Below are positions 24,993 to 33,437 of a stretch of 64,000 nt of DNA, in pieces. The DNA lies in assembly GCA_910585265.1 (NCBI GenBank), contig CAJUCA010000001.1, forward strand, positions 62,001 through 126,000, written 5' to 3'. The notes under the pieces were generated by a model. That model had not been told where the DNA came from. It did no database searches and saw nothing but the letters and a program-made list of their open reading frames with translations. Source of the stretch: an uncultured Oscillospiraceae bacterium (GTDB lineage: Bacteria > Bacillota > Clostridia > Oscillospirales > Oscillospiraceae). The position numbers and the translations under genes were made by a program. Position 1 is the first letter of the stretch, and each line of letters begins with the position of its first letter.

Positions 24993-25891
24993 GGCAGGGC
25001 CTCCACCCGGGCCGTCCGCTGTCCGTCCCGGCGGTCCAGCACCACCAGCCGCCGGAACACCCCCGCCGACAGCAGGGCGCGGTACACCGGCCTGCGCCGC
25101 AGATCCTCCGGCCCCCTGCCGTGGGCGGTGGCCAGCAGGGCCGCGCCGCAGCCCGCCGCCTCCGTCACCGCCCGCACGTCGGCGGGGTCGGTGATCTCGT
25201 CCACCGCCACCACCTGTGGATTCATCCCCCGGAGGAGGATGGACAGCCCCTCCGCCTTGGAACAGCCGTCCAGCACATCGGTGCGGCGGCCCACGTAGAG
25301 CTGGGGCTCCCCCCGCCACAGGGCGGCGATCTCCCCGCGCTCGTCCGCCACCCCCACCCGCAGGGGCGGAACCCCGTCCCCGTCGGACAGGCCCCGCACC
25401 AGCTCCCGCAGGAGGGTGGTCTTGCCCGCCCCCGGCGGGGCCAGGATCAGAGTGCTGGCGAAGGTCCCGTGCTCCATGAGCTGGGGCAGCAGCGTCCGGG
25501 CCTGTCCCGTCACCGGGCGGGCCACCCGGATGGACAGGGAGGACAGCTCCCGCAGGGTGACGATCTGTCCGTCCCGCCGCACCACCGAGCCGCATAAGCC
25601 CACCCGGTGCCCGCCCCGGAGGGTGACAAAGCCCTGCCGCACCCGGTCCAACGCCGTGTGGGCGGAGGACTGGGTGGCGTTCTCCAATACCTGGCGCAGG
25701 TCCTCCTCGCCGATGGGGGGCGTGTCCGTGTCTATCTCCCCCTCCGGCAGAAGGGCCGTCATGGGGAAGCCTCGGCGCAGGCGCGCCTCCTCCAGCCGGG
25801 AGAGCCTGTCCGGGCCCAGTGTCCGCAGACCTGTCCGCAGGTGCTCCGGCAGTACCGCCAGCCCCTGCTCCCAGGGATATCGCTTGTCCAT
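24989..25891 (-). CDS. spoIIIAA: Stage III sporulation protein AA (ATPase)
   Basis: A secretion-type ATPase thought to power the SpoIIIA-SpoIIQ channel. The 300 residues have Walker A LILAPPGAGKTTLLRELVR near residue 150, RGEIAALWRGEPQ, and Walker B VVAVDEITDPADVRAV. The N-terminal region FVTLRGGHRVGLCGSVV is also typical. It is the first gene of the operon; the sequence upstream looks like a sigma-E promoter with a short leader. Confidence 0.95.
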   Translation of the reverse strand: MDKRYPWEQGLAVLPEHLRTGLRTLGPDRLSRLEEARLRRGFPMTALLPEGEIDTDTPPIGEEDLRQVLENATQSSAHTALDRVRQGFVTLRGGHRVGLCGSVVRRDGQIVTLRELSSLSIRVARPVTGQARTLLPQLMEHGTFASTLILAPPGAGKTTLLRELVRGLSDGDGVPPLRVGVADERGEIAALWRGEPQLYVGRRTDVLDGCSKAEGLSILLRGMNPQVVAVDEITDPADVRAVTEAAGCGAALLATAHGRGPEDLRRRPVYRALLSAGVFRRLVVLDRRDGQRTARVEALP

Positions 25892-25918
25892 TGTGTCACC
25901 GCCTCGCTTGTTACCCCA

Positions 25919-25947
25919 TTTCTATGTGGACGTGCCCCGCGATATTC
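25919..25947 (-). promoter_or_regulatory. Probable sigma-E promoter of the spoIIIA operon
   Basis: On the minus strand a -35-like GAATATC (25941-25947) is followed after 14 bp by CATAGAAA (25919-25926). The known sigma-E pattern is KMATATT, 14-15 bp, CATACANT. Transcription would start about 20 nt before the spoIIIAA ATG. The match is good but not perfect at the -10. Confidence 0.65.
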
Positions 25948-26000
25948 CCAGGAACGGAAAATTTTTGCGGACAGACGGTTCCCGGCCCGTCCGGGCATGA

Positions 26001-26061
26001 AAAATCCGGCCCGGCAGTGACAAGGGAAATTGCTTTCCCCTGCCCTGCCGGACCGGATTTT
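26001..26061 (-). terminator. Terminator after dapL
   Basis: Long hairpin with arms AAAATCCGGCCCGGCAG / CTGCCGGACCGGATTTT (one mismatch) and a loop that contains a smaller AGGGAAA / TTTCCCCT stem. It lies just past the dapL stop; A/U-rich ends on both sides allow it to work in either direction. Confidence 0.75.
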
Positions 26062-26074
26062 GTTGGTTGAACGG

Positions 26075-27292
26075 TTACAGAACGGACACAATCCGCCGGA
26101 CTGCCTCCTGGGTGGCGTCCGCGTCGCCGAAGGCGGTGACCCGGACATAACCCTCCCCGCTGGGGCCAAAGCCCGCGCCGGGGGTGGTGACCACGCAGGC
26201 CTTCTTCAGCAGTACGTCGAAGAAGTCCCAGGACGGAGTGTCGCTGGGGGTTTTCACCCACAGGTAGGGGGCATTCCGCCCGCCGTACACCGTCAGGCCC
26301 GCCGCAGTCAAGCCGTCCCGGATCACCCTGGCGTTATTCAAGTAGTAGTCGATGGCCTCCCTGGTCTGGGCTTTGCCCTCCGGGGACAGGGCCGCCTCCG
26401 CCGCCCGCTGGATCACGTAGGGCACGCCGTTGAATTTGCTCCCCTGGCGGCGGTTCCACAGGGCGTTGAGGGACACGCCGTCCCGCTCCAGGGCCTTGGG
26501 AATCACGGTGTAGGCACAGCGGTTGCCCGTAAACCCGGCGGATTTGGAGAAGGAGCGGAACTCGATGGCGCAGGTTTTGGCCCCCTCCACCTCAAAGATG
26601 CTGTGGGGGACGCCCTCCTCCCGGATAAACGCCTCGTAGGCAGAGTCGAACAGGATCACGCTGCCGTGGGCGTTGGCGTAGTCCACCCACACCTGGAGCT
26701 GCTCTTTGGTCGCCGCCGTGCCGGTGGGGTTGTTGGGGGAGCAGATATAGATCAGGTCGGGCACCTTACCCGTGGGCAACTCGGGGAAAAAGCCGTTTTC
26801 CGCAGTGCAGGGCAGGTAGACCAGCTCCGTCCACTTCTCCCCGTCATAGTCCCCCGCCCGGCCCGCCATGGCGTTGGTGTCCACGTAGACGGGGTAAACC
26901 GGATCGCACACCGCCACCACGTTGTCCACCGAGAAAATGTCGCCGATGCTGCCGCAGTCGGTCTTGGCCCCGTCGGACACGAAGATCTCATCGTCGGCGA
27001 TGTCCACGCCCCGGGCTTTGTAGTCGTCCCGGATGGCGAAGCGGAGGAAATCGTAGGCGCAGCAGGTCTCCTCGCAGTAGCCCCGGAAGGTCTCCTTCAC
27101 CCCCATCTCCTTGGACGCCTTCACCATGGCGTCCACCACCGCGGGGGCCAGGGGCAGGATCACGTCGCCAATGCCCAGCCGGATCAGGGGCAGGGGCGGG
27201 TTCTGGGCGGAAAAGGCCCGCACCCGGCGGCCGATTTCCGGAAACAGGTATCCTCCGGGGAGCTTTTTGAAATTCTGGTTGACGCGGGCCAT
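26075..27292 (-). CDS. dapL: LL-diaminopimelate aminotransferase
   Basis: Converts tetrahydrodipicolinate directly to LL-diaminopimelate using glutamate, bypassing acylated intermediates in lysine and peptidoglycan synthesis. The 405 residues begin ARVNQNFKKLPGGYLFPEI, typical of DapL. They contain LIRLGIGDV, SPNNPTGTAATKEQL and the PLP-Lys motif FRSFSKSAGFTGNRCAY. The ATG at 27290-27292 lies 8 nt after AGGAG; a GTG three codons upstream is too close. It is followed on the pathway by DapF, whose gene is adjacent. Confidence 0.96.
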   Translation of the reverse strand: MARVNQNFKKLPGGYLFPEIGRRVRAFSAQNPPLPLIRLGIGDVILPLAPAVVDAMVKASKEMGVKETFRGYCEETCCAYDFLRFAIRDDYKARGVDIADDEIFVSDGAKTDCGSIGDIFSVDNVVAVCDPVYPVYVDTNAMAGRAGDYDGEKWTELVYLPCTAENGFFPELPTGKVPDLIYICSPNNPTGTAATKEQLQVWVDYANAHGSVILFDSAYEAFIREEGVPHSIFEVEGAKTCAIEFRSFSKSAGFTGNRCAYTVIPKALERDGVSLNALWNRRQGSKFNGVPYVIQRAAEAALSPEGKAQTREAIDYYLNNARVIRDGLTAAGLTVYGGRNAPYLWVKTPSDTPSWDFFDVLLKKACVVTTPGAGFGPSGEGYVRVTAFGDADATQEAVRRIVSVL

Positions 27293-27350
27293 GGCGACCA
27301 CTCCTTACTTTATCTGGTTAAATCATTGTACCACAGGAAAAACATCCCGG

Positions 27351-28145
27351 TCAATCGGCAGTTTCGCCATCAAACACGGTAACGGCAGGCCCGGTCATGA
27401 ACATATGGCCGGTTTTTTCGTCCCAGCGGACGGCGAGATCTCCCCCGGCCAGATGGATCACCGCCTCCCGGTTCAGCTTCCCTTGGGACGCCATGGCCGC
27501 TGCCGAGGCGCAGGCCCCGGTGCCGCAGGCCATGGTCTCGCCGCTCCCCCGCTCCCAGACCCGCATTTCCAGCTCCCGGCGGTTCAGCACCCGGACAAAC
27601 TCGGCGTTCACCCGGTTGGGAAAGGCGGGGTGGCACTCCACCAGGGGGCCAAGCTCCCCCAGGTCCAGGGCGGCGGGATCGTCCACCTCCACCACCCCAT
27701 GGGGATTGCCCATGGACACCGGATAGACTGTACGGGGGATTCCCTTGACAGTAATTGCCACAGGCTGTCCAAGCTCCGGGATGCCCATGCCCACCACCGC
27801 CCCGGTCACCGTGCCGCAGCCGATGAGCAGGGCCAGCTCCCGATCCCCCGCCGCCGTCTCGATGGTGAGGTGGGCCCGGTCCGTCAGCCGCTTGTCATAG
27901 ACGTACTTGCCGAAGCAGCGGATGCCGTTGCCGCACATGGCCCCCTCGGAGCCGTCGGCGTTGAACATCCGCATCCGGAAATCCGCCCGCCGGGACGGGC
28001 AGACGCAGATGATCCCGTCCCCGCCCACGCCGAAGTGGCGGTGGGACAGGCGGCGGGACAGCGCGCCCGGGTCCTCCGGCATCCCCTCCAGGCAGTTGAG
28101 GAAAATATAGTCGTTGCCCAGGCCGTGCATTTTGGTAAAGCGCAT
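27351..28145 (-). CDS. dapF: Diaminopimelate epimerase
   Basis: Interconverts LL- and meso-diaminopimelate. The 264 residues begin RFTKMHGLGNDYIFLN; the first catalytic Cys is in FNADGSEGAMCGNGIRC near residue 70 and the second is in TMACGTGACASAAAM near residue 205. The length is standard. Its ATG and Shine-Dalgarno lie within the right arm of a 16-bp hairpin that also follows glnA, so translation initiation may be sensitive to RNA folding. Confidence 0.96.
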   Translation of the reverse strand: MRFTKMHGLGNDYIFLNCLEGMPEDPGALSRRLSHRHFGVGGDGIICVCPSRRADFRMRMFNADGSEGAMCGNGIRCFGKYVYDKRLTDRAHLTIETAAGDRELALLIGCGTVTGAVVGMGIPELGQPVAITVKGIPRTVYPVSMGNPHGVVEVDDPAALDLGELGPLVECHPAFPNRVNAEFVRVLNRRELEMRVWERGSGETMACGTGACASAAAMASQGKLNREAVIHLAGGDLAVRWDEKTGHMFMTGPAVTVFDGETAD

Positions 28146-28177
28146 ACGCTCCCCTCCTTACAGGGGAGCGTATGCGC
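28140..28177 (-). terminator. glnA terminator-like hairpin containing the dapF start codon
   Basis: A perfect 16-bp inverted repeat (GCGCATACGCTCCCCT / AGGGGAGCGTATGCGC) with a 6-nt loop. On the minus strand the second arm carries AGGGGAGCGTATG, the ribosome site and ATG of dapF. It lies 24 bp after the glnA stop and is followed by TTTACC, a weak U tract. It could end glnA transcripts or mask the dapF start. Confidence 0.65.
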
Positions 28178-28201
28178 TTGGATTGTCCCGCTATGCCGGG
28201 A

Positions 28202-29533
28202 TCAGTAGTTGATGATGTACTTGTCCCGCTCCCAGGAGGACACGCGGGTGCAGTATTCGTGCCACTCCGCCTCCTTGCCGGCGATGTACTGGCTGGACAC
28301 GTGCTGGCCCAGGGCGGCCATCACCAGCTTGTCCTTCTTCATGGCGTTGAGGGCCTCCTCCAGGGAGCCGGGCAGGGCCTCGATGCCCCGGCGTTTCCGG
28401 GTGGCGGGGGTCATGGTGAAGATGTTTTCCGTCACCTCGGGGGGCGGGGTCATATTGTGGGCAATGCCGTCCAGTCCGGCGGCCAGACAGACGGCCAAGG
28501 ACAGGTAGGGGTTGCAGGCCGGGTCGGGGCAGCGCAGCTCCACCCGGGTGCCCTGGCCCCGGCTGGCGGGAATGCGGATGAGGGTGGAACGGTTGGAGGC
28601 GGACCAGGCCATGTAGCAGGGGGCCTCAAAGCCGGGGACCAGCCGCTTGTAGGAGTTCACCAGGGGGTTGGTGATGGCCGCCATGCCCTTCATGTGGCGG
28701 AGAATGCCCGCGATGAAGGCGTAGCACTCCCGGGACAGGCCCTTCTCCCCTTTCTCGTCAAAGAATGCGTTTTTGCCGTTCTTGTACAGGGACATATTGG
28801 TGTGCATTCCGTTTCCGGCCAGGCCGTAGATGGGCTTGGGCATGAAGGTGGCGTGGAGGTTGTCCCGCTGGGCGATGGTTTTCACCGCCAGCTTGAAGGT
28901 CATGATCTTGTCGGCACACTCCAGGGCGGGGGCGTATTTGAAGTCGATCTCGTGCTGGCCGGGGGCCACCTCATGGTGGGACGCCTCGATCTCATAGCCC
29001 ATCTGCTCCAGGGCCAGACAGATCCGCCGCCGGGTGGGCTCGCCGTGATCCAGGGGGCCCAGGTCGAAGTAGCCCGCCTCGTCGTTGGTTTTGGTGGTGG
29101 GCTTGCCGTCCTCGTCGGTCTGGAACAGGAAAAATTCCGCCTCCGGGCCTACGTTGAAGGTGTCGTAGCCCATGGCCTTCGCCCGCTCCAGCACGCGCTC
29201 CAGCACGCCCCGGGGATCGCCCACAAAGGAGGAGCCGTCCGGGTTGTGCACATCGCAGATCAGCCGCGCCACCTTGGCGTGCTGGGGCTCCCAGGGGAAG
29301 ATCACGAAGCTGTCCAGATCGGGATAGAGGTACTGGTCGGACTCGTTGATGCGGACAAAGCCCTCGATGGAGGAGCCGTCCAGCATGATCTCGTTGTTCA
29401 CCGCCCGCTCCACCTGGGAGGCGGTGATGGCCACGTTTTTCAGCTGACCGAAAATGTCGGTGAACTGCATCCGGATGAACTTGACGTCCTCCTCCCGCAC
29501 GATGCGGATGATGTCCTCTTTTGTATAGCCCAT
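28202..29533 (-). CDS. glnA: Glutamine synthetase, type I
   Basis: Makes glutamine from glutamate, ammonia and ATP. The 443 residues show IRMQFTDIFGQLKNVAI, MLDGSSIEGFVRI, the metal-binding GPEAEFFLF and HHEVAPGQHEIDFKYA, NGMHTNMS and NPYLSLAVCLAAGLDGI. The length fits the GSI-alpha group, which is feedback-inhibited and not adenylylated. The start ATG at 29531-29533 follows a GGAAAGGGGA. It has its own sigma-A promoter. Confidence 0.96.
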   Translation of the reverse strand: MGYTKEDIIRIVREEDVKFIRMQFTDIFGQLKNVAITASQVERAVNNEIMLDGSSIEGFVRINESDQYLYPDLDSFVIFPWEPQHAKVARLICDVHNPDGSSFVGDPRGVLERVLERAKAMGYDTFNVGPEAEFFLFQTDEDGKPTTKTNDEAGYFDLGPLDHGEPTRRRICLALEQMGYEIEASHHEVAPGQHEIDFKYAPALECADKIMTFKLAVKTIAQRDNLHATFMPKPIYGLAGNGMHTNMSLYKNGKNAFFDEKGEKGLSRECYAFIAGILRHMKGMAAITNPLVNSYKRLVPGFEAPCYMAWSASNRSTLIRIPASRGQGTRVELRCPDPACNPYLSLAVCLAAGLDGIAHNMTPPPEVTENIFTMTPATRKRRGIEALPGSLEEALNAMKKDKLVMAALGQHVSSQYIAGKEAEWHEYCTRVSSWERDKYIINY

Positions 29534-29615
29534 GCTGGCTTCCCCTTTCCTGAGCGGCCCCGCCGGGGAAAACGCCCCGGACCGGACTGCCGTTTTCTCT
29601 CTCAAATATGGGTTC

Positions 29616-29643
29616 AGTATATCATATAGGCCGTTTTTGTCAA
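29616..29643 (-). promoter_or_regulatory. Sigma-A promoter of glnA
   Basis: On the minus strand -35 TTGACA (29638-29643), 16-bp spacer, -10 TATACT (29616-29621). The leader would be about 75 nt. The rest of the 392-bp interval up to ppdK holds the divergent ppdK promoter and nothing else I can identify. Confidence 0.75.
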
Positions 29644-29833
29644 TCAATTTCTGCTCCGGCGCAAAATTTCAGCTCAAAAATCAGGTTCGAACGCCTCACA
29701 AACCAAATTCTTGTGATTTCTCACATTTTCGAGGGGCGGGCCGCTCCCGAAACGGGAATCCCCAGATGATGGAATTGTGGGCCAATGACACAGCTTTCTG
29801 GGGAAAAACATGAAAATTCTGGCCGTTTTTTAC

Positions 29834-29862
29834 TTGACAATCCCGGATACCCTGTTTAAAAT
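29834..29862 (+). promoter_or_regulatory. Sigma-A promoter of ppdK
   Basis: -35 TTGACA (29834-29839), 17-bp spacer, -10 TAAAAT (29857-29862), giving a leader of about 58 nt before the ppdK start codon. Confidence 0.8.
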
Positions 29863-29926
29863 AGTAGAGCGATTTGCAGGGAGCTTATCATTTACACTTG
29901 AAGATAATTTTTGGAGGTATGTCGCA

Positions 29927-32557
29927 ATGGATCATAAGTACGTCTATCTGTTCTCAGAGGGCAACGCAAATATGCGGGAGCTTCTGGGCGGCAAGGGGGC
30001 CAACCTGGCCGAGATGACCAACATCGGCCTGCCCGTCCCCCAGGGCTTCACCATCACCACCGAGGCCTGCACCCGCTACTACGACGACGAGCGCAAAATC
30101 GGTGATGACATCCAGGCGGAGATCATGGAGTATATCGACAAGCTGGAGTCCATCACCGGCAAGAAGTTCGGCGATAAGGAGAACCCCCTGCTGGTGTCCG
30201 TCCGTTCCGGCGCGCGGGCCTCCATGCCCGGTATGATGGACACGATCCTGAACCTGGGCCTCAATGAGGACGTGGTGGCGGTGCTGTCTGAGAAATCCGG
30301 CAACCCCCGCTGGGCCTGGGACTGCTACCGCCGCTTCATCCAGATGTACTCCGACGTGGTGATGGAGGTGGGCAAGAAGTATTTTGAGCAGCTCATCGAC
30401 CAGATGAAGGAGAAGAAGGGCGTCACCCTGGACGTGGAGCTGACCGCCGATGATTTGAAGGAGCTGGCGGGCCAGTTCAAGGCGGAGTACAAGGAGAAGA
30501 TCGGCGCGGACTTCCCCGCCGACCCCAAGGAGCAGCTGATGGGGGCCATCAAGGCCGTCTTCCGCTCCTGGAACAACCCCCGGGCCATTGTCTACCGCCG
30601 CATGAACGACATCCCCGGCTCCTGGGGCACCGCCGTCAACGTGCAGTCCATGGCCTTCGGCAACATGGGCGACGACTGCGGCACCGGCGTGGCCTTCACC
30701 CGCAACCCCGCCACCGGCGAGAAGAAGCTGTTCGGCGAGTTCCTGACCAACGCCCAGGGCGAGGACGTGGTGGCCGGCGTGCGCACCCCCATGCCCATCA
30801 GCGAGATGGCGGACAAGTTCCCCGAGGCTTTCGCCCAGTTCGAGGGCGTCTGCAAGACCCTGGAGGATCACTACCGGGATATGCAGGACATGGAGTTCAC
30901 CGTGGAGCACGGCAAGCTCTATATGCTCCAGACCCGCAACGGCAAGCGCACCCCCGCCGCCGCGCTGAAGATCGCCTGTGACCTGGTGGACGAGGGCATG
31001 ATCGACGAGAAGAAGGCGGTGGCCATGATCGAGCCCCGCTCCCTGGACACCCTGCTCCACCCCCAGTTTGACGGCGCGGCCTTGAAGGAGGCCCCCATGC
31101 TGGCCTCCGCCCTGGGCGCGTCCCCCGGCGCGGCCTCCGGAAAGATCGTCTTCTCCGCCGAGGAGGCCAAGGAGTGGGCCGCCCGGGGCGAGAAGGTGGT
31201 GCTGGTCCGGCTGGAGACCTCCCCCGAGGACATTGAGGGCATGAAGGCCGCCCAGGGTATCCTGACGGTGCGGGGCGGCATGACCTCCCACGCCGCCGTG
31301 GTGGCCCGGGGCATGGGCAAGTGCTGCGTGTCCGGCTGCGGCGAGATCAAGATGGACGAGGAGAACAAGCAGTTCGAGCTGGCGGGCAAGACCTTCCATG
31401 AGGGCGACTGGCTGTCCCTGGACGGCTCCACCGGTAAGATCTATGACGGCGCGGTTCCCACCGTCCCCGCCTCCATCGGCGGCGAATTCGGTCGGGTGAT
31501 GGGCTGGGCGGACAAGTACCGCCGCCTGGAGGTCCGCACCAACGCCGACACCCCCCACGATGCCGCCCAGGCCCGGAAGTTCGGCGCGCAGGGCATCGGC
31601 CTGTGCCGCACCGAGCATATGTTCTTTGACGAGGACCGCATCCCCGCCATCCGGGAGATGATCTGCTCCGACACCGTGGAGCAGCGGGAGAAGGCCCTGA
31701 ATAAGCTGGAGCCCATGCAGCAGTCCGACTTTGAGGGCATCTACGAGGCCATGGAGGGCCTGCCTGTCACCATCCGTTTCCTGGACCCCCCCCTGCACGA
31801 GTTCGTGCCCACCGAGGAGGCCGACATTGAGAAGCTGGCCTCCGACATGGGTAAGACCGTGGCGGAGATCAAGGCCATCATCGCCGGACTTCACGAGTTC
31901 AACCCCATGATGGGCCACCGCGGCTGCCGCCTGAGCGTCACCTTCCCCGAGATCGCCAGGATGCAGACCAAGGCCGTTATCAAGGCCGCCCTGGCGGTGC
32001 AGGCCCGCCATCCGGAGTGGAACATCGTTCCCGAGATCATGATCCCCCTGGTGGGCGAGCTGAAGGAGTTTGCCTACGTCAAGAGCATCGTCACCGGCGT
32101 GGCCGACGAGCTGCTGAAGGAGGCTGGCTCCAGCATGACCTACAAGGTGGGCAACATGATCGAGACTCCCCGGGCCGCCATGACTGCCGACGACATCGCC
32201 CCCATCTCCGACTTCTTCTCCTTCGGCTCCAACGACCTGACCCAGCTGGTGTTCGGCTTCAGCCGGGACGATGCGGGCAAGTTCCTGAGCTCCTACTATG
32301 AGAAGAAAATCTATGAGCAGGATCCCTTTGCCAAGCTGGATCAGCACGGCGTGGGCCGCCTGATCTCCAACGCCACCCGCTGGGGCCGCTCCACCAACCC
32401 CGGTATCCACGTGGGCATCTGTGGCGAGCACGGCGGCGATCCCGCCTCCGTGGAGTTCTGCCACAAGATCGGGCTGGATTACGTCTCCTGCTCCCCCTTC
32501 CGGGTGCCCATCGCGCGGCTGAGTGCCGCCCAGGCCGCTATCGCGGAGGGCAAGTGA
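29927..32557 (+). CDS. ppdK: Pyruvate, phosphate dikinase
   Basis: Interconverts pyruvate + ATP + Pi with phosphoenolpyruvate + AMP + PPi; in anaerobic Clostridia it often works glycolytically with PPi. The 876 residues have the N-terminal ATP-grasp start (VYLFSEGNANMRELLGGKGA). The swivelling phospho-His motif is GGMTSHAAVVARGMGKCCVSG-like near residue 455. The PEP-binding TIM barrel carries GLCRTEHMFF, MMGHRGCRL and GICGEHGGDP. The ATG at 29927 follows GGAGGTATGTCGCA. It is a single gene with a strong promoter and terminator. Confidence 0.97.
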   Translation: MDHKYVYLFSEGNANMRELLGGKGANLAEMTNIGLPVPQGFTITTEACTRYYDDERKIGDDIQAEIMEYIDKLESITGKKFGDKENPLLVSVRSGARASMPGMMDTILNLGLNEDVVAVLSEKSGNPRWAWDCYRRFIQMYSDVVMEVGKKYFEQLIDQMKEKKGVTLDVELTADDLKELAGQFKAEYKEKIGADFPADPKEQLMGAIKAVFRSWNNPRAIVYRRMNDIPGSWGTAVNVQSMAFGNMGDDCGTGVAFTRNPATGEKKLFGEFLTNAQGEDVVAGVRTPMPISEMADKFPEAFAQFEGVCKTLEDHYRDMQDMEFTVEHGKLYMLQTRNGKRTPAAALKIACDLVDEGMIDEKKAVAMIEPRSLDTLLHPQFDGAALKEAPMLASALGASPGAASGKIVFSAEEAKEWAARGEKVVLVRLETSPEDIEGMKAAQGILTVRGGMTSHAAVVARGMGKCCVSGCGEIKMDEENKQFELAGKTFHEGDWLSLDGSTGKIYDGAVPTVPASIGGEFGRVMGWADKYRRLEVRTNADTPHDAAQARKFGAQGIGLCRTEHMFFDEDRIPAIREMICSDTVEQREKALNKLEPMQQSDFEGIYEAMEGLPVTIRFLDPPLHEFVPTEEADIEKLASDMGKTVAEIKAIIAGLHEFNPMMGHRGCRLSVTFPEIARMQTKAVIKAALAVQARHPEWNIVPEIMIPLVGELKEFAYVKSIVTGVADELLKEAGSSMTYKVGNMIETPRAAMTADDIAPISDFFSFGSNDLTQLVFGFSRDDAGKFLSSYYEKKIYEQDPFAKLDQHGVGRLISNATRWGRSTNPGIHVGICGEHGGDPASVEFCHKIGLDYVSCSPFRVPIARLSAAQAAIAEGK

Positions 32558-32586
32558 TCTCCCTTGTCACAATTTGAAGCATAAGG

Positions 32587-32632
32587 ACGTGCCGCACCTG
32601 GTTGACTCAGGTGCGGCACGTTTTATTTTCTC
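32587..32632 (+). terminator. Terminator after ppdK
   Basis: A 14-bp perfect stem ACGTGCCGCACCTG / CAGGTGCGGCACGT with a 7-nt loop, followed by TTTATTTTC. Confidence 0.9.
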
Positions 32633-32644
32633 CCCCTCCCCGTT

Positions 32645-32674
32645 TAATATGGACACGCCGCTCAAGCATACAGT
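32645..32674 (+). promoter_or_regulatory. Probable sigma-E promoter of sigK
   Basis: -35-like TAATATG (32645-32651), 15-bp spacer, -10 CATACAGT (32667-32674), an exact match to the CATACANT pattern. The predicted start is only about 13 nt before the ATG, at the edge of the Shine-Dalgarno sequence, so the leader would be very short. Confidence 0.7.
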
Positions 32675-32693
32675 TTGAGTGGAGGTGGTATCC

Positions 32694-33383
32694 ATGTGGA
32701 CGGCATGGCTGTTATTGACGCTGAACGGACTTTTTTTCACCCTGCGGCTGGCGGGGAATACAGGCTCCTTTCCCCGGGCCCTCAGCCGGGAGGAGGAGCA
32801 GGACTGCCTGGAGCGAATGGCCCGGGGGGATACGGACGCCCGGGATGAGCTGATTGAGCACAATCTGCGGCTGGTGGCGCATATTGTGAAGAAGTATTAC
32901 ACCCCAAACGGGGACCAGGACGATCTGATCTCCATTGGAACCATCGGCTTGATCAAAGGGGTGTCCACGTTCAAGCCGGACAAAAATGTGCGGCTTGCCA
33001 CCTATGCCAGCCGGTGTATTGAGAATGAAATCCTGATGTACTTCCGCTCACAGCGCAAGCTCCAGGGGGAGCTTTCCCTCTCCGACTCCCTGGACAGCGA
33101 CGGCGAAAACGGCTCCCTGTCCCTCATCGACGTGGTGCGGGTGGACGACAATATGCTGGAGGAGCTGGATCTCCGGGACGCCTGCGCCAAGGTGCGGCGG
33201 TGCGTGGACGCCTGCCTCACCGGACGGGAGGCCCACATCATCCGCCTGCGCTACGGTTTGAACGACCAAGCCCCCCTTACCCAGCGGGAGATCGCGTCGC
33301 TGTGCGGGATTTCCCGCTCCTATGTGTCCCGCATCGAAAAAAAAGCCCTGGAAAAGCTGCGGGTCGAATATGAGAGGCGATGA
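32694..33383 (+). CDS. sigK: Sporulation sigma factor SigK (pro-sigma-K)
   Basis: Late mother-cell sigma factor. The 229 residues begin with a hydrophobic pro-sequence (WTAWLLLTLNGLFFTLRLAG), then SREEEQDCLERMARGDTDAR, region 2 (EHNLRLVAHIVKKYY, DDLISIGTIGLIKG, LATYASRCIENEILMYFRS) and region 4 (LTQREIASLCGISRSYVSRIEKKAL). The pro-sequence implies activation by SpoIVFB-type proteolysis. The gene is intact, with no skin-type interruption. The ATG at 32694 follows GGAGGTGG; an upstream GTG lies within that Shine-Dalgarno. Confidence 0.95.
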   Translation: MWTAWLLLTLNGLFFTLRLAGNTGSFPRALSREEEQDCLERMARGDTDARDELIEHNLRLVAHIVKKYYTPNGDQDDLISIGTIGLIKGVSTFKPDKNVRLATYASRCIENEILMYFRSQRKLQGELSLSDSLDSDGENGSLSLIDVVRVDDNMLEELDLRDACAKVRRCVDACLTGREAHIIRLRYGLNDQAPLTQREIASLCGISRSYVSRIEKKALEKLRVEYERR

Positions 33384-33402
33384 GAATCCGCCCCGGCCCT
33401 CC

Positions 33403-33431
33403 TTTACTTTTTGCCTCGGATCGTCTATAAT
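33403..33431 (+). promoter_or_regulatory. Sigma-A promoter downstream of sigK
   Basis: -35 TTTACT (33403-33408), 17-bp spacer, -10 TATAAT (33426-33431). No start codon with a Shine-Dalgarno follows, and the MATE gene has its own promoter 260 bp on, so this probably drives a separate short RNA. Confidence 0.55.
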
Positions 33432-33437
33432 CAAAGC

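Noticed and set aside
29678-29692. GGTTCGAAC, resembling a tRNA T-loop
   Set aside because: The flanking bases do not form a T stem and no acceptor, D or anticodon arms are present. No tRNA or rRNA gene was found in the window.
32750-32772. GAATACAGGCTCC, similar to the repeat end
   Set aside because: It lies in the coding region of sigK at a conserved position (linker after the pro-sequence) and has no partner arm.
32694-33383. A possible skin-type interruption of sigK
   Set aside because: The gene is continuous from pro-sequence to region 4 with no recombinase nearby.
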